Below are positions 45,873 to 53,832 of a stretch of 64,000 nucleotides of DNA, in pieces. The position numbers and the translations under genes were made by a program. The notes under the pieces are model-generated. The model had not been told where the DNA came from. It searched no databases and saw only the letters and a program-made list of their open reading frames with translations. Source of the DNA: a candidate division TM6 bacterium RIFCSPHIGHO2_12_FULL_36_22. Its GTDB lineage: Bacteria > Babelota > Babeliae > Babelales > UBA12409. The stretch covers positions 36,840 to 100,839 of the forward strand of contig METK01000015.1 of NCBI GenBank assembly GCA_001771315.1, given 5' to 3'. The first letter of the stretch is position 1. Every line of letters begins with the position of its first letter.

Positions 45873-47016
45873 CCAAATTCCGTGGATATACAACGTAAAT
45901 ACCCTTATTTATGATAGGGTCTTTTAGTGTTGGAGCAATATCAATAATTAATTCTGTAGGGGATTGATATTGGATAGCTTGAGGTTGTTCATCAATAGTT
46001 TTTTGAGCCAACGAAAGAACATCTGTTGGTGAGAATGTTCCAATGTTAGGGATATTTTGTGCATCTTTGTCTGAATATTTTCCCAAATACCATATAGGAT
46101 AAAATGTTTTATCCATAATTTTGTCTGGATGAGGAATTCGTTCTACTGGAATCTTGCCATATCCAGGTAAATTCCACATTTCAAGACTTTTATCGCTTGC
46201 GTGAGCAATGATCTCTGGTGATTGGTGTGCTTTAATGAGATGCCTAGTGTCTATTCCCACAGGAAAACCAGTTTTTTGTACCGTCATCAGTTGCTCTTGT
46301 TTCTGCCCTGGGAGCTTTCTTTTTTCTTGAAAAAACCCAGTCCATACACCAGTGCTAGGATTAATATGAGTTTCAGCTCCAAGATTTCTTGTTGGCGTTA
46401 CTACTAATTGGTCAAATTCTAATGGGCTTAAGTGGTGTCCAGATTCACGAAGATGATCTATATTAGGAAATCCTTGTAAAGGAACAAATGAATTATTTTC
46501 ATTAAGCAAGGAGGATGCTTCCTTTATAACTCTACGTACTTTTGATGATCTTGAAAGCGATGCAAGAAATTGTACAGCTTCAGTTTGTTGTTTTGGTTCA
46601 TCTTCAAATAATGCTTTATAAACTTTGCGAGGAGAAACCATAGATCCTTCTGGGGTATCTTCTATTAAAAATGGTGACTTAGTAAGACTGCGGGACGCAG
46701 CTGCGATTGCGATTCTAGCAACAGTAGCACTTCTTTTTTTTGGTGTATTTTTTGGTGTTTTTTTTGCATCGTCTATGAGACTACCTAATGCAGATGCTTT
46801 GATTTGTCGCCCTAAGGGAGTCTTTTTTAATGGTGAGGCCTGTGCCAAAATAGTCGCTATGTCTGGAGATGCTTCAATTGGTGTAAATCCTGTTGCGGGA
46901 AGAATTTGTCCACTTGGTACAAGATTCGTTGATTGTCCAAATGTTCCGCCTTGGCTAATTGAAACAGACCCTAAAAATAAAATTAGGGTTATAAATCTAA
47001 GTAATTTATTATTCAT
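45859..47016 (-). CDS. Exported protein with EndoU-RNase-like motifs, paralogue 1
   Basis: A 385-aa protein with a signal peptide (about 1-22). The region 180-385 aligns residue by residue with the neighbouring gene at 47153: NIDHLRESGHHLSP (His at 188, 194, 195), VVTPTRNLG, INPSTGVWTGFFQ, KTGFPVGI, KAHQ, KTFYPIWY (303-310) and GIYVVYPRNL. The spacing of a lone His, a GHH/GGH pair and a (K/R)TFYPxW(Y) segment resembles bacterial EndoU endoribonuclease domains, which have His, GGH and KTxFPxxW motifs. N-terminal repeats of ASPLKKTPLG type precede it. If correct, this is a secreted RNase-like effector or toxin; no immunity gene is evident beside it. The similarity is judged by eye. Confidence 0.55.
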   Translation of the reverse strand: MNNKLLRFITLILFLGSVSISQGGTFGQSTNLVPSGQILPATGFTPIEASPDIATILAQASPLKKTPLGRQIKASALGSLIDDAKKTPKNTPKKRSATVARIAIAAASRSLTKSPFLIEDTPEGSMVSPRKVYKALFEDEPKQQTEAVQFLASLSRSSKVRRVIKEASSLLNENNSFVPLQGFPNIDHLRESGHHLSPLEFDQLVVTPTRNLGAETHINPSTGVWTGFFQEKRKLPGQKQEQLMTVQKTGFPVGIDTRHLIKAHQSPEIIAHASDKSLEMWNLPGYGKIPVERIPHPDKIMDKTFYPIWYLGKYSDKDAQNIPNIGTFSPTDVLSLAQKTIDEQPQAIQYQSPTELIIDIAPTLKDPIINKGIYVVYPRNLVISP

Positions 47017-47152
47017 TTTTGTTCTTTACTATAAGAGTGATAGTTTCAATTAGTATATAATTCTTCTGTAAAAAATCAATATTTTACTATTGTAAGTTTC
47101 TGCAATAGTAAAATATTGATTGATGAATTTAACTTTTTCACGTAGAAATATG

Positions 47153-48385
47153 TCAATGGGCCATTATTAGATCATAGTCTGAGAAAAGATTTCGTGGAAA
47201 TTCTACGTAAATACCTTTATCTAAAACTTTATTACCTAATGCTGGACCAATATCAATGGTAACTGTTTCGGGGGATGTATCAACTTCTGATTCATATCGA
47301 ATAGGCGATTCTTCACCGAATTGATGTTTCTTAAGAAGATTTGTTGCATATGTAAGAGTGTCTTGCGGGGTAACTAGGCCAATACCAGGGATATTTTGGG
47401 GATTGGTGTCGGAATATTGATTGAAATACCAGATAGGATAAAATGTTCTATCAACAACCTTATCTGGATCGGCAATTCGTTCAATAATAACGGATATATT
47501 TCCAGGTAATATCCATTCTTCTAGACTTCGATGGTCATCGCTAGCAATTTTTTTGTGTGGTGTTTGATGTGCTTTGATTATTTCATCAGGATTTATTCCT
47601 ACAGGAAAGCCAGTTTTTGGTTCTGGGCTAGGTGATTGGTTACCTTGATACAGTCCTGTCCATACACCAGTTTCTGGATTTACATAAACTTGTTCACCGA
47701 GTTGCCTTGTTGGCGTTACTACTCGTTGTGTATATTGTTTTTGTGTTAAAATATGTCCGCCATCTAAGCCAGCATGTTCGATATCAGGCAAATTTCTTAA
47801 AATATGAGGAGATTCAGGGGCCATTTTGGCAGCCATTGATAAAACTTTTCTCTCTGGTCGCATCAATCTAAGTTTTCTGACAAAACGTCTGCCTTTTGGA
47901 GAAAATAATAGAGATCTAACTTGAGGCATTTGGCCATGTTCTGTTATTTCTGTTAACAATTCTTGATCCATATGACCACGTACGATAGCTCCAGCAACTC
48001 TTTGGGCGATTGCAGAACCTCTTTTTAATGGGCTATTTTCCTCGGATATTTTTCTTGTTCGAATTAGGATGTTTGTTGCCCTTTCTGGGGTTAATGGGAC
48101 TCCGGCAAGTGTTTTTTTTAAGGGAGATGTTTGCTGTAGTATTGTTTCTAAGGTTTCTGGAGTTTTTTCTCTTGGATGTCCCAACATTTGCAATTCTGCT
48201 TCCGATTGCAACACGAATGGTTCATCAGATTGAGTCTCAATTTCCATTTCTGTCGATTCTTCTTCTGACTCTGAACCGCTTTCGGTATCACTACTACCAC
48301 CCCAAAATTTGCTTGTCATTCCTTGAATACAAGGTGTTGATCCTAGAAATAGCAATAACGCCAATATCGTAAATCTATAATTCAT
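47153..48385 (-). CDS. Exported protein with EndoU-RNase-like motifs, paralogue 2
   Basis: A 410-aa paralogue of the previous gene in tandem on the same strand. Signal peptide about 1-22, then an acidic Ser/Glu-rich segment (about 30-55) unique to this copy, a middle region with TSPLKKTLAG and NSPLKRGSA, and the shared domain 200-410. The shared domain carries DIEHAGLDGGHIL (His204, GGH 209-211), NPETGVWTG (236-244), KTGFPVGI, KAHQ and RTFYPIWY (313-320). Conservation of His, Thr and Tyr positions in both copies suggests an active site. The pair probably arose by tandem duplication. Function inferred only from motif resemblance. Confidence 0.55.
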   Translation of the reverse strand: MNYRFTILALLLFLGSTPCIQGMTSKFWGGSSDTESGSESEEESTEMEIETQSDEPFVLQSEAELQMLGHPREKTPETLETILQQTSPLKKTLAGVPLTPERATNILIRTRKISEENSPLKRGSAIAQRVAGAIVRGHMDQELLTEITEHGQMPQVRSLLFSPKGRRFVRKLRLMRPERKVLSMAAKMAPESPHILRNLPDIEHAGLDGGHILTQKQYTQRVVTPTRQLGEQVYVNPETGVWTGLYQGNQSPSPEPKTGFPVGINPDEIIKAHQTPHKKIASDDHRSLEEWILPGNISVIIERIADPDKVVDRTFYPIWYFNQYSDTNPQNIPGIGLVTPQDTLTYATNLLKKHQFGEESPIRYESEVDTSPETVTIDIGPALGNKVLDKGIYVEFPRNLFSDYDLIMAH

Positions 48386-48496
48386 GATTTTTTTTCCTTT
48401 TTTAACTGTTGCTATTTTTCAATTAGTATATAACACTTTGTATATTAATTCAATATATTTCAATATGTACCATGCAAAATAGGAATGATAATTTGT

Positions 48497-48525
48497 TTGG
48501 AGTGGTTGAAAATTTCCTCTATAAT
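48497..48525 (+). promoter_or_regulatory. Candidate promoter for the deoxynucleoside kinase gene
   Basis: TTGGAG (48497-48502) and TATAAT (48520-48525) with 17 bases between, about 44 bases before the start codon at 48569. Confidence 0.4.
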
Positions 48526-48568
48526 TGAACTATAAATAAGTAAAAAGTGGTTAATAACAAGGATAGTG

Positions 48569-49261
48569 ATGTATATTGTTGAAGGGAATATTGGGGCCGG
48601 AAAATCGACGTTTTTGAGGTTGATTGAAAAAACTATATCAGAATTGGTTGTGGCATATGAGCCTATGGATCGGTGGGATCAACGAAAATCAGGGCAGTCA
48701 TTGCTATCAAAATTCTATGATGACCCAAAACGATGGACTTTTTCATTGGAGACCTTTGCTATGACTTGTCGCGTTAGAGATCATCTTAAGCGACAAAAAG
48801 GATCGCCTTTAATGATTATTGAGCGTTCTATTTATTCTGGACATTATTGCTTTGCCAAGAATGGCTATTTACACAAATTTATGACCGAGGCTGAGTGGCA
48901 GGTATATAAGCGCTGGTTTCAGTTTTTAATTCCTAATAAATGTGAACCACCACTTGGGTTTATCTATCTTAAAACGGATCCAAAAGTTTCATTTGATCGT
49001 ATTAAACACAGAAATCGGGAATCAGAAAAAGAGATGCTTTATGATTATATTGTTCAGATTGATCAACGACATGATGAATTTTTGTTAAATAAGGTTGGCG
49101 TATCACCAGATTTACTTAATGTTCCCGTGCTTGTTCTTGATTGCAATGAGGACTTTGAAAATAATCCGATTCGTTGGGAAGAGCATGCACAAAGGGTATG
49201 CCAATTTATTACTCAGACTTACGCTGCTCCAGTGCCACCAGCTATTTCTCAGCTTATATAA
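48569..49261 (+). CDS. Deoxynucleoside kinase (dNK/dGK family)
   Basis: A 230-aa salvage kinase phosphorylating deoxynucleosides with ATP. The P-loop GNIGAGKST is at 6-14, the ERS motif (IERSIYSGHYCF) supplies the catalytic Glu/Arg region, YEPMDRW gives the substrate-side segment, and the lid arginines lie in RIKHRNRESEK. The family is close to eukaryotic dGK/TK2 and to bacterial dAK/dGK enzymes; which deoxynucleoside is used cannot be told. The ATG at 48569 is preferred over a GTG at 48566 because AAGGA at 48559-48563 is properly spaced. It fits scavenging of host nucleosides. It meets the GNAT gene end to end. Confidence 0.9.
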   Translation: MYIVEGNIGAGKSTFLRLIEKTISELVVAYEPMDRWDQRKSGQSLLSKFYDDPKRWTFSLETFAMTCRVRDHLKRQKGSPLMIIERSIYSGHYCFAKNGYLHKFMTEAEWQVYKRWFQFLIPNKCEPPLGFIYLKTDPKVSFDRIKHRNRESEKEMLYDYIVQIDQRHDEFLLNKVGVSPDLLNVPVLVLDCNEDFENNPIRWEEHAQRVCQFITQTYAAPVPPAISQLI

Positions 49262-49828
49262 TTATTTCTCTTTTTTATTGATAGCAAAGTTAATAAATAT
49301 TGCATCATGGGATGTTTCATGCATGCCGACTGAGGTATATACTTTACGTGCCCAAGTGTTAATGAGACGAGTAACTAAGGTTACTTTTGTACACCCTTCC
49401 TTAAATAGTTGATTAATGGCGTATTGGAGCAGAAACTCTCCATACCCTTTACCTCTAAAAGTAGGATCAACCCAAAGAATAAAAATTCTTCCTTCATAAA
49501 AGTTTTTTCTATAATAGGCAACCATACCGGCACGTCTATTTTTATCGTAGAGCATTTTTACTTGGAGTTTTCCAGCATGGGAGGTAGTGTATTGAGATGG
49601 ATTGCGTTCTTTGAGCATCCTTTCAATATCAAAATCGGGATTGTCAGATATCCAAAACATATCTTTTTGGAGAGATTTAACAATATAATCCTGGTCTGTA
49701 GTATCGTAATATGGTTTAAGAACAACGTTATTTTGGTAGCGGAAGGTTATAATAGCAAACCCTGAAATGATGAGAAATACGCCAATCCATCTGGCCCAAC
49801 GCCACTTTCTTCCATGCAAATAGCTCAT
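49262..49828 (-). CDS. Membrane-anchored GNAT-family acetyltransferase
   Basis: A 188-aa protein with an N-terminal transmembrane span about 13-29 (RWIGVFLIISGFAIITF) and a C-terminal GNAT domain. The acetyl-CoA motif A is ILWVDPTFRGKGYGEFLL, with the RxxGxG loop, followed by the typical KVTLVTRLINTWARKVYTSVGM strand-helix (motif B). Preceding basic residues suggest the catalytic domain may lie outside the cytoplasm or be tethered at its face; acetyl-CoA supply favours a cytoplasmic position. The ATG overlaps the truA stop by one base (TAATG), so it is coupled to truA. Substrate unknown. Confidence 0.8.
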   Translation of the reverse strand: MSYLHGRKWRWARWIGVFLIISGFAIITFRYQNNVVLKPYYDTTDQDYIVKSLQKDMFWISDNPDFDIERMLKERNPSQYTTSHAGKLQVKMLYDKNRRAGMVAYYRKNFYEGRIFILWVDPTFRGKGYGEFLLQYAINQLFKEGCTKVTLVTRLINTWARKVYTSVGMHETSHDAIFINFAINKKEK

Positions 49829-50580
49829 TATTGCTCCTTATACCGAATTTCTTTAAGTACTAATCCTTGAGGGGGTGCATTGGGAAGGCTGTGCTCAGGA
49901 TTTTTATTTTCTAAAATCTTTCTTAGATAGTCTACAGAAAGTGATGGTCTCGATGCAACTTCCAGTGCAGCTCCTATCATACGACGTATTTGGTATCGTA
50001 AAAAACCTTGTCCTTTAATTTCAATTTGATACGCATCAAATTGTGTTTGATAGGACAGTGTGATCGAATCAATAGTTCTAATTGTTGTTTTCATATCATG
50101 GCCAGTACAAAAGCTTCTGAAATCATGTGTTCCAACGAACTCTCGCAATGCCGTTTCAAGTATTTCAAGGTTGAGATTATGACGATAAAACCAACCATAC
50201 CGCGTAGTCAAAGGAAGTGGCTGTTGTGTGAAAAAGTAATAATGGTATGTTTTTTGTTCAACATTGCGTTGTGGATGAAAACCTTCTTCGGCTTTGCAAA
50301 TATCTCGTATAACAATAGAATTTGGCAACCTATTATTCCAAGCCTCTTGCATTGCTTGGGGAGTGATATTCAATGCAGACTCAAAGGTAGCTACCTGTCC
50401 GAGTGCATGTACCCCTGCATCAGTTCTCGATGCTCCGGTTAAAGCAATCTTTTCACTAAAGATACCTTTAAAGCTATCTTCAAGAAGCTGAGTAATGGTG
50501 TTAGCACAATGTTTTTGGCGTTGCCACCCTGCATAGTCAGTGCCATCATATGCAATGATGCATCGATATCGTGTAATCAT
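49828..50580 (-). CDS. truA: tRNA pseudouridine(38-40) synthase
   Basis: A 250-aa pseudouridine synthase modifying U38-U40 in the anticodon arm of tRNAs. The N-terminal YDGTDYAGWQRQ and the catalytic D54 in GASRTDAGVHAL are diagnostic; the second half contains GTHDFRSFC and GFLRYQIRRMIG. Full length. Followed with a one-base overlap by a GNAT gene. It is separated from rpsR by a terminator. Confidence 0.97.
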   Translation of the reverse strand: MITRYRCIIAYDGTDYAGWQRQKHCANTITQLLEDSFKGIFSEKIALTGASRTDAGVHALGQVATFESALNITPQAMQEAWNNRLPNSIVIRDICKAEEGFHPQRNVEQKTYHYYFFTQQPLPLTTRYGWFYRHNLNLEILETALREFVGTHDFRSFCTGHDMKTTIRTIDSITLSYQTQFDAYQIEIKGQGFLRYQIRRMIGAALEVASRPSLSVDYLRKILENKNPEHSLPNAPPQGLVLKEIRYKEQ

Positions 50581-50612
50581 ACTATAAGCTTACTTGATAT
50601 ATGAGATTTTGT

Positions 50613-50647
50613 CATAAAAAAAAGCCCACTACCAAAGTAGCGGGCTC
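50613..50647 (-). terminator. Rho-independent terminator after rpsR
   Basis: On the minus strand a 10-bp stem AGCCCGCTAC / GTAGTGGGCT (one G-T pair), loop TTTG, and a run of nine T residues, ending the rpsF-rpsR operon. Confidence 0.93.
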
Positions 50648-50669
50648 AATATTTATAATATCGAAAAGA

Positions 50670-50957
50670 TTAGTAGCTGGTTGCGTTGTATGGTAAAAGT
50701 GCCATAATACGCGCACGCTTAATCTCTTGTGCGATACGTCGTTGATATAGATTAGCTGTTCCAGAAATACGTGCTGGAAGAATCTTACCACGTTCGGTTA
50801 AAAAACCTTTAAGGAACTCAACGTTTTTGTAATCAATTTTTTGTACGAGTTCAGGATTTTCTGAAAAACGACAATGTTTTTTACTTCCAAAAGAAGTTCT
50901 TCGTGCTTTTTTCTTGAGCAGCCTAGGGCTCATTTTAAGTTTAGTTCTCTTCGGCAT
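50670..50957 (-). CDS. rpsR: 30S ribosomal protein bS18
   Basis: A 95-aa small-subunit protein binding with bS6 to the central domain of 16S rRNA. The conserved block from [20 protein letters not shown] through [20 protein letters not shown] is intact. A basic N-terminal extension precedes it. The ATG lies within the end of rpsF (17-base overlap), so the two are coupled, matching their pairing in the ribosome. The usual ssb between rpsF and rpsR is absent. Confidence 0.96.
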   Translation of the reverse strand: MPKRTKLKMSPRLLKKKARRTSFGSKKHCRFSENPELVQKIDYKNVEFLKGFLTERGKILPARISGTANLYQRRIAQEIKRARIMALLPYNATSY

Positions 50958-51474
50958 CGCTTACCTTTTCTTCTAGTTCTTCTATTTCAAAATCATCTGC
51001 TGCTGCAGTTTTAATTTTAGGTCTTACAGTTTCTTCAGTTCTACCTAAAGCTGTTTTACCTGAAGTTTTTGAAATAAGACCATCCATTTTATTTTCTCTT
51101 AAGAATGATTCAACATCTTTTGGTGTTTCTTCTAGTGATTCTGGACGTTCATATTCTAAAGATGTACCTGGCTTTAACTGAACAGTCATTGAACGCATAA
51201 TTAAATCATCATGCTTAATTGTAAACAGTGATTTCATATCATCAAAGAACTTATCTTTAACGCCTTCAGGTAGTTCATATCTGATAAGATAGTAAACGCC
51301 GTAATCATTTTTTTCGATTGGATAGGCAAGACGGTATTTTCCCCAACGATCGTAAGAAATTACAGATCCTGTGGTTTCTTTGACTGCCTTTTCAAGTCCC
51401 GCTTCTATAGCTTTCGATTCATCATTTGTAATTTCAGGAATCGCAAGAATAAGCGTTTCATAACGTTGTAACAT
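50941..51474 (-). CDS. rpsF: 30S ribosomal protein bS6 with long C-terminal extension
   Basis: A 177-aa protein. Residues 1-95 form the bS6 fold ([16 protein letters not shown] at the start, then [21 protein letters not shown]), binding bS18 and 16S rRNA. The remaining 80 residues are an acidic, low-complexity extension (ending [15 protein letters not shown]) not seen in most bacteria, where bS6 has about 95-135 residues. The gene starts a ribosomal-protein operon with rpsR. A hairpin TGTGCTAAAGCACA (51509-51522 on the plus strand) lies in the leader, but it lacks the CCG bulge of the known S6:S18 autoregulatory RNA. Confidence 0.93.
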   Translation of the reverse strand: MLQRYETLILAIPEITNDESKAIEAGLEKAVKETTGSVISYDRWGKYRLAYPIEKNDYGVYYLIRYELPEGVKDKFFDDMKSLFTIKHDDLIMRSMTVQLKPGTSLEYERPESLEETPKDVESFLRENKMDGLISKTSGKTALGRTEETVRPKIKTAAADDFEIEELEEKVSDAEEN

Positions 51475-51521
51475 TGTACATTGGCTCCTATAAGCTCTTA
51501 ATTGGAAATGTGCTAAAGCAC

Positions 51522-51551
51522 ATTATAAAACAACTATTTTTGTTCGTGTCA
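51522..51551 (-). promoter_or_regulatory. Candidate promoter for rpsF-rpsR
   Basis: On the minus strand TGACAC (51546-51551) and TATAAT (51522-51527) are separated by 18 bases, about 48 bases before the rpsF ATG. A 5-bp hairpin follows directly in the leader. Confidence 0.4.
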
Positions 51552-51639
51552 TTTTATTCAAGATGACAAGAGCATTATTTCTCTATTGTTATGATGCCAT
51601 AAAAATGAGGTTTTAAAGTATTATAACAATAATAATAGT

Positions 51640-51678
51640 ATAGCGGGAAACTATAAATATGCTAGTCTCCCGCTATAA
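51640..51678 (-). terminator. Probable terminator after the CI-like regulator
   Basis: Stem TATAGCGGGA / TCCCGCTATA of 10 bp around a 19-base loop, followed on the minus strand by a T/A-rich stretch. Weak U tract, so factor-independent function is uncertain. It sits in the gap between the regulator and the rpsF promoter region. Confidence 0.5.
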
Positions 51679-51702
51679 AATTTGATACTCTACAAAAGCT
51701 TT

Positions 51703-52377
51703 TTATACCAGATTTTGCATCCGTGCAATGACTCGGCCGATGATTCTAAAGTGGTCTTTACCACGAATTAAAGCGATCGGAGCGCTTTTACCGTTGACAG
51801 ACTCAAGAACAATAAAGTCTTCAGTATATGCCACACGCGTAACAATTTTTTGTTGGGTATCATTACCATACTCTACAGCTGCAATATCACCAGATCGAGC
51901 CCATGTTTCAGGGGAAATGATCAGACGATCACCTTTAACAAAATGAGGCGCCATAAGGTTATTTTCTATTGCTAAAGCAAACATCGAACTATCATTATTG
52001 TTCAATACTGGTACAAATATATCTTTGTAGCCGGTAGTTGTTTGCATAAGCTGGTTATTGTATGGAGATGGATTTGATGGAACTTCACCTACGACAGGTA
52101 CAACTTGTACCTTTAATTCAATATTGGAATCCTCAGGTAAGCTGACGTTTTTATCGATATTATCAGTTCTTTTGCGTTGTTGAGCAAAAAGATCGATTGG
52201 GTTAATATCAAACGCGCCCGCTAATTTTCTTAAGGAATCTTCGTTCCACCGACGTGTTCCATTTTTAATATGGGTTAAGTAACTCTCAGACATACCTGTC
52301 TTTTCTGCGAGAACTTTGGTTGTCCAACCTTTTTCTCTCAAGAGTTCTTTGACACGAAGGGCTGTAGAACTTTTCAT
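51703..52377 (-). CDS. CI/LexA-like regulator with degenerate S24 domain
   Basis: A 224-aa transcriptional regulator. An N-terminal XRE helix-turn-helix spans about 6-60 (WTTKVLAEKTGMSESYLTHI) and the C-terminal half resembles the S24 peptidase fold of LexA and CI (VVPVVGEVPSNP, then HFVKGDRLIISPE and GDIAAVEY). The catalytic serine position (usually GDSM) reads NNLM with Leu141, and the lysine region reads IVTRV, so both catalytic residues appear lost: a repressor unable to cleave itself. The start is the ATG at 52377, with GGGAGGAG upstream. It is divergent from rnhB. Its targets are unknown; there is no sign of a prophage here. Confidence 0.8.
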   Translation of the reverse strand: MKSSTALRVKELLREKGWTTKVLAEKTGMSESYLTHIKNGTRRWNEDSLRKLAGAFDINPIDLFAQQRKRTDNIDKNVSLPEDSNIELKVQVVPVVGEVPSNPSPYNNQLMQTTTGYKDIFVPVLNNNDSSMFALAIENNLMAPHFVKGDRLIISPETWARSGDIAAVEYGNDTQQKIVTRVAYTEDFIVLESVNGKSAPIALIRGKDHFRIIGRVIARMQNLV

Positions 52378-52479
52378 AATAAGGGCTCCTCCCTTTATAT
52401 TTGGTCTTAATGTGTTAATATAATTTTGAACAACTGCTTTACTAAATATGAGAGTACAAGCAATTGGCAATCTTGTCAA

Positions 52480-53184
52480 ATGGAAAACATTGGGTGGGGT
52501 AAGTTGGGTAAAAAATTGACTATTGAAAATGATCTTATGGAACGAGATGTGTGGGTTAACAAGGGCATTCTTTGTGGAATTGATGAAGTTGGGCGAGGAT
52601 GTTTAGCTGGTCCTGTTGTGGCAGCTGCGGTTATTTTGGATCCTGGTTCCAATCATCCACTCCTTAAAGATTCTAAACAAATGGACGAACAAGAACGCTT
52701 ATTGGCCTATGATTGGATAGTGCAGCATGCTATTTTTGGGCTTGGATTAGTCGATTCGCAGCATATAGACCGGTATAATATACATAAGGCAACTCAGTTA
52801 AGCATGAAACGAGCATTGTCTCAAGTAATGGTCCAGGCTTCTCAGAATATATCGCTTATTCTGGTTGATGCTGTTAGGTTACAATTTGCCAGTAATGATT
52901 ATAAGTCCATTCCATTTAAGGCATTTCCGTATGCAGAATCACGTTCTATCTCTGTTGCAGCAGCATCAATTATAGCAAAAGTGACACGGGATCGGATTAT
53001 GGATACAATAAAAGTAAGTATTCCGGGATATGGAATGGAGCAACACAAAGGTTATGGTACGCAGACACATGCGATTGCGTTGGTTAAACATGGTCCCAGT
53101 ATCATTCACAGGCTTAGTTTTATCAAAAAATTATACAATCAAGTGGTAACACATCATGAAAAACAAAGAGAATTGTTTGGGTGA
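52480..53184 (+). CDS. rnhB: Ribonuclease HII
   Basis: A roughly 234-aa RNase HII that nicks RNA-DNA hybrids at ribonucleotides. Catalytic residues are visible in GIDEVGRGCLAGPVV (Asp, Glu), LILVDAVRL (Asp), and SVAAASIIAKVTRDR with the final acidic residue. The exact start is unclear: ATG 52480 has no good ribosome-binding site, TTG 52504 follows GGTGGGG, and ATG 52537 begins closest to the usual family start. The core is unaffected. The 3' end overlaps the HAS-barrel gene by 29 bases. Confidence 0.92.
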   Translation: MENIGWGKLGKKLTIENDLMERDVWVNKGILCGIDEVGRGCLAGPVVAAAVILDPGSNHPLLKDSKQMDEQERLLAYDWIVQHAIFGLGLVDSQHIDRYNIHKATQLSMKRALSQVMVQASQNISLILVDAVRLQFASNDYKSIPFKAFPYAESRSISVAAASIIAKVTRDRIMDTIKVSIPGYGMEQHKGYGTQTHAIALVKHGPSIIHRLSFIKKLYNQVVTHHEKQRELFG

Positions 53185-53749
53185 AGTGATCGAAAGCTCA
53201 CTTTCTTCCTGGAAAGGCCAATGTTGGGATTGGGACGAGGTGCCTTCATTTGGGTCTGTAGTATCGACTGAATCGCATGATCGAGAGATATTTGGTCTTG
53301 TATATGCCATAGAAACAGGTTCATTAGATCCATCTCGTACGCCTTTTGCCTACCAAAAGACCGAACAAGAGCTTTTAGCAGAACAGCCTCAAATTTTTGA
53401 GTTTCTCAAGACCACTTTTTCTTGTTTGACTCTGGGCTATAAGGAAAAAGAGAAGATACATCATGTATTAGCTCCAAAACCGCCCAAAATTCATAGTTTC
53501 ATTGGATTGCTTAATAAAGAGGCAAGCAAAGAGTTTTTTGCTAAACAGAGTTATTTACAGCTTATTTTTGGGCATGAATCGTTACTGGGGAATATTGATG
53601 AGCTGTTGTTGGCATTGATATCTCATGCAAGAAACCAAGAAATATTAGATGAAGATGCTCTGGCAGAGCTTATTCAGAATTTATCACTATTGACGGGCAA
53701 TGATTATAGGCGATTGAAGCTGTTTTTGCAAAGAGTTGAAGCGTTATAG
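53156..53749 (+). CDS. HAS-barrel-like protein, probable HerA partner
   Basis: A 197-aa protein. Residues 5-60 match the stand-alone HAS-barrel pattern (GEVIESSLSSWKGQCW, PSFGSVV, IFGLVYAIETGSLDPSRTPFAY), a small beta-barrel linked to HerA-type ATPases. The rest is helical with a conserved-looking LAPKPPKIHSFIG segment. It overlaps the end of rnhB, so it is expressed with it. The HerA-type ATPase of this genome is encoded 30 kb away (22877-24481) and itself begins with a HAS-barrel-like region. I infer that the two proteins may act together, as similar HAS-barrel/HerA pairs do elsewhere; biochemical function is unknown. Confidence 0.7.
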   Translation: MKNKENCLGEVIESSLSSWKGQCWDWDEVPSFGSVVSTESHDREIFGLVYAIETGSLDPSRTPFAYQKTEQELLAEQPQIFEFLKTTFSCLTLGYKEKEKIHHVLAPKPPKIHSFIGLLNKEASKEFFAKQSYLQLIFGHESLLGNIDELLLALISHARNQEILDEDALAELIQNLSLLTGNDYRRLKLFLQRVEAL

Positions 53750-53760
53750 ATTATAAAAAG

Positions 53761-53824
53761 ATAAGGGAGGACTCAAAAGTCCTCCCTTATAACCGTAATA
53801 ACCATTAAATTATGGTTATTTTAT
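53761..53824. terminator. Tandem terminator hairpins, convergent genes
   Basis: Hairpin 1: 13-bp perfect stem ATAAGGGAGGACT / AGTCCTCCCTTAT (53761-53790), followed on the minus strand by TTTTT. Hairpin 2: AATAACCAT / ATGGTTATT (53797-53820), followed on the plus strand by T-rich sequence. Hairpin 2 fits the plus-strand gene, hairpin 1 the minus-strand gene. Confidence 0.88.
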
Positions 53825-53832
53825 TGTAATTT

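Noticed and set aside
51703..52377. Prophage repressor marking a prophage
   Set aside because: No integrase, structural or lysis genes occur nearby; neighbours are ribosomal protein and rnhB genes.
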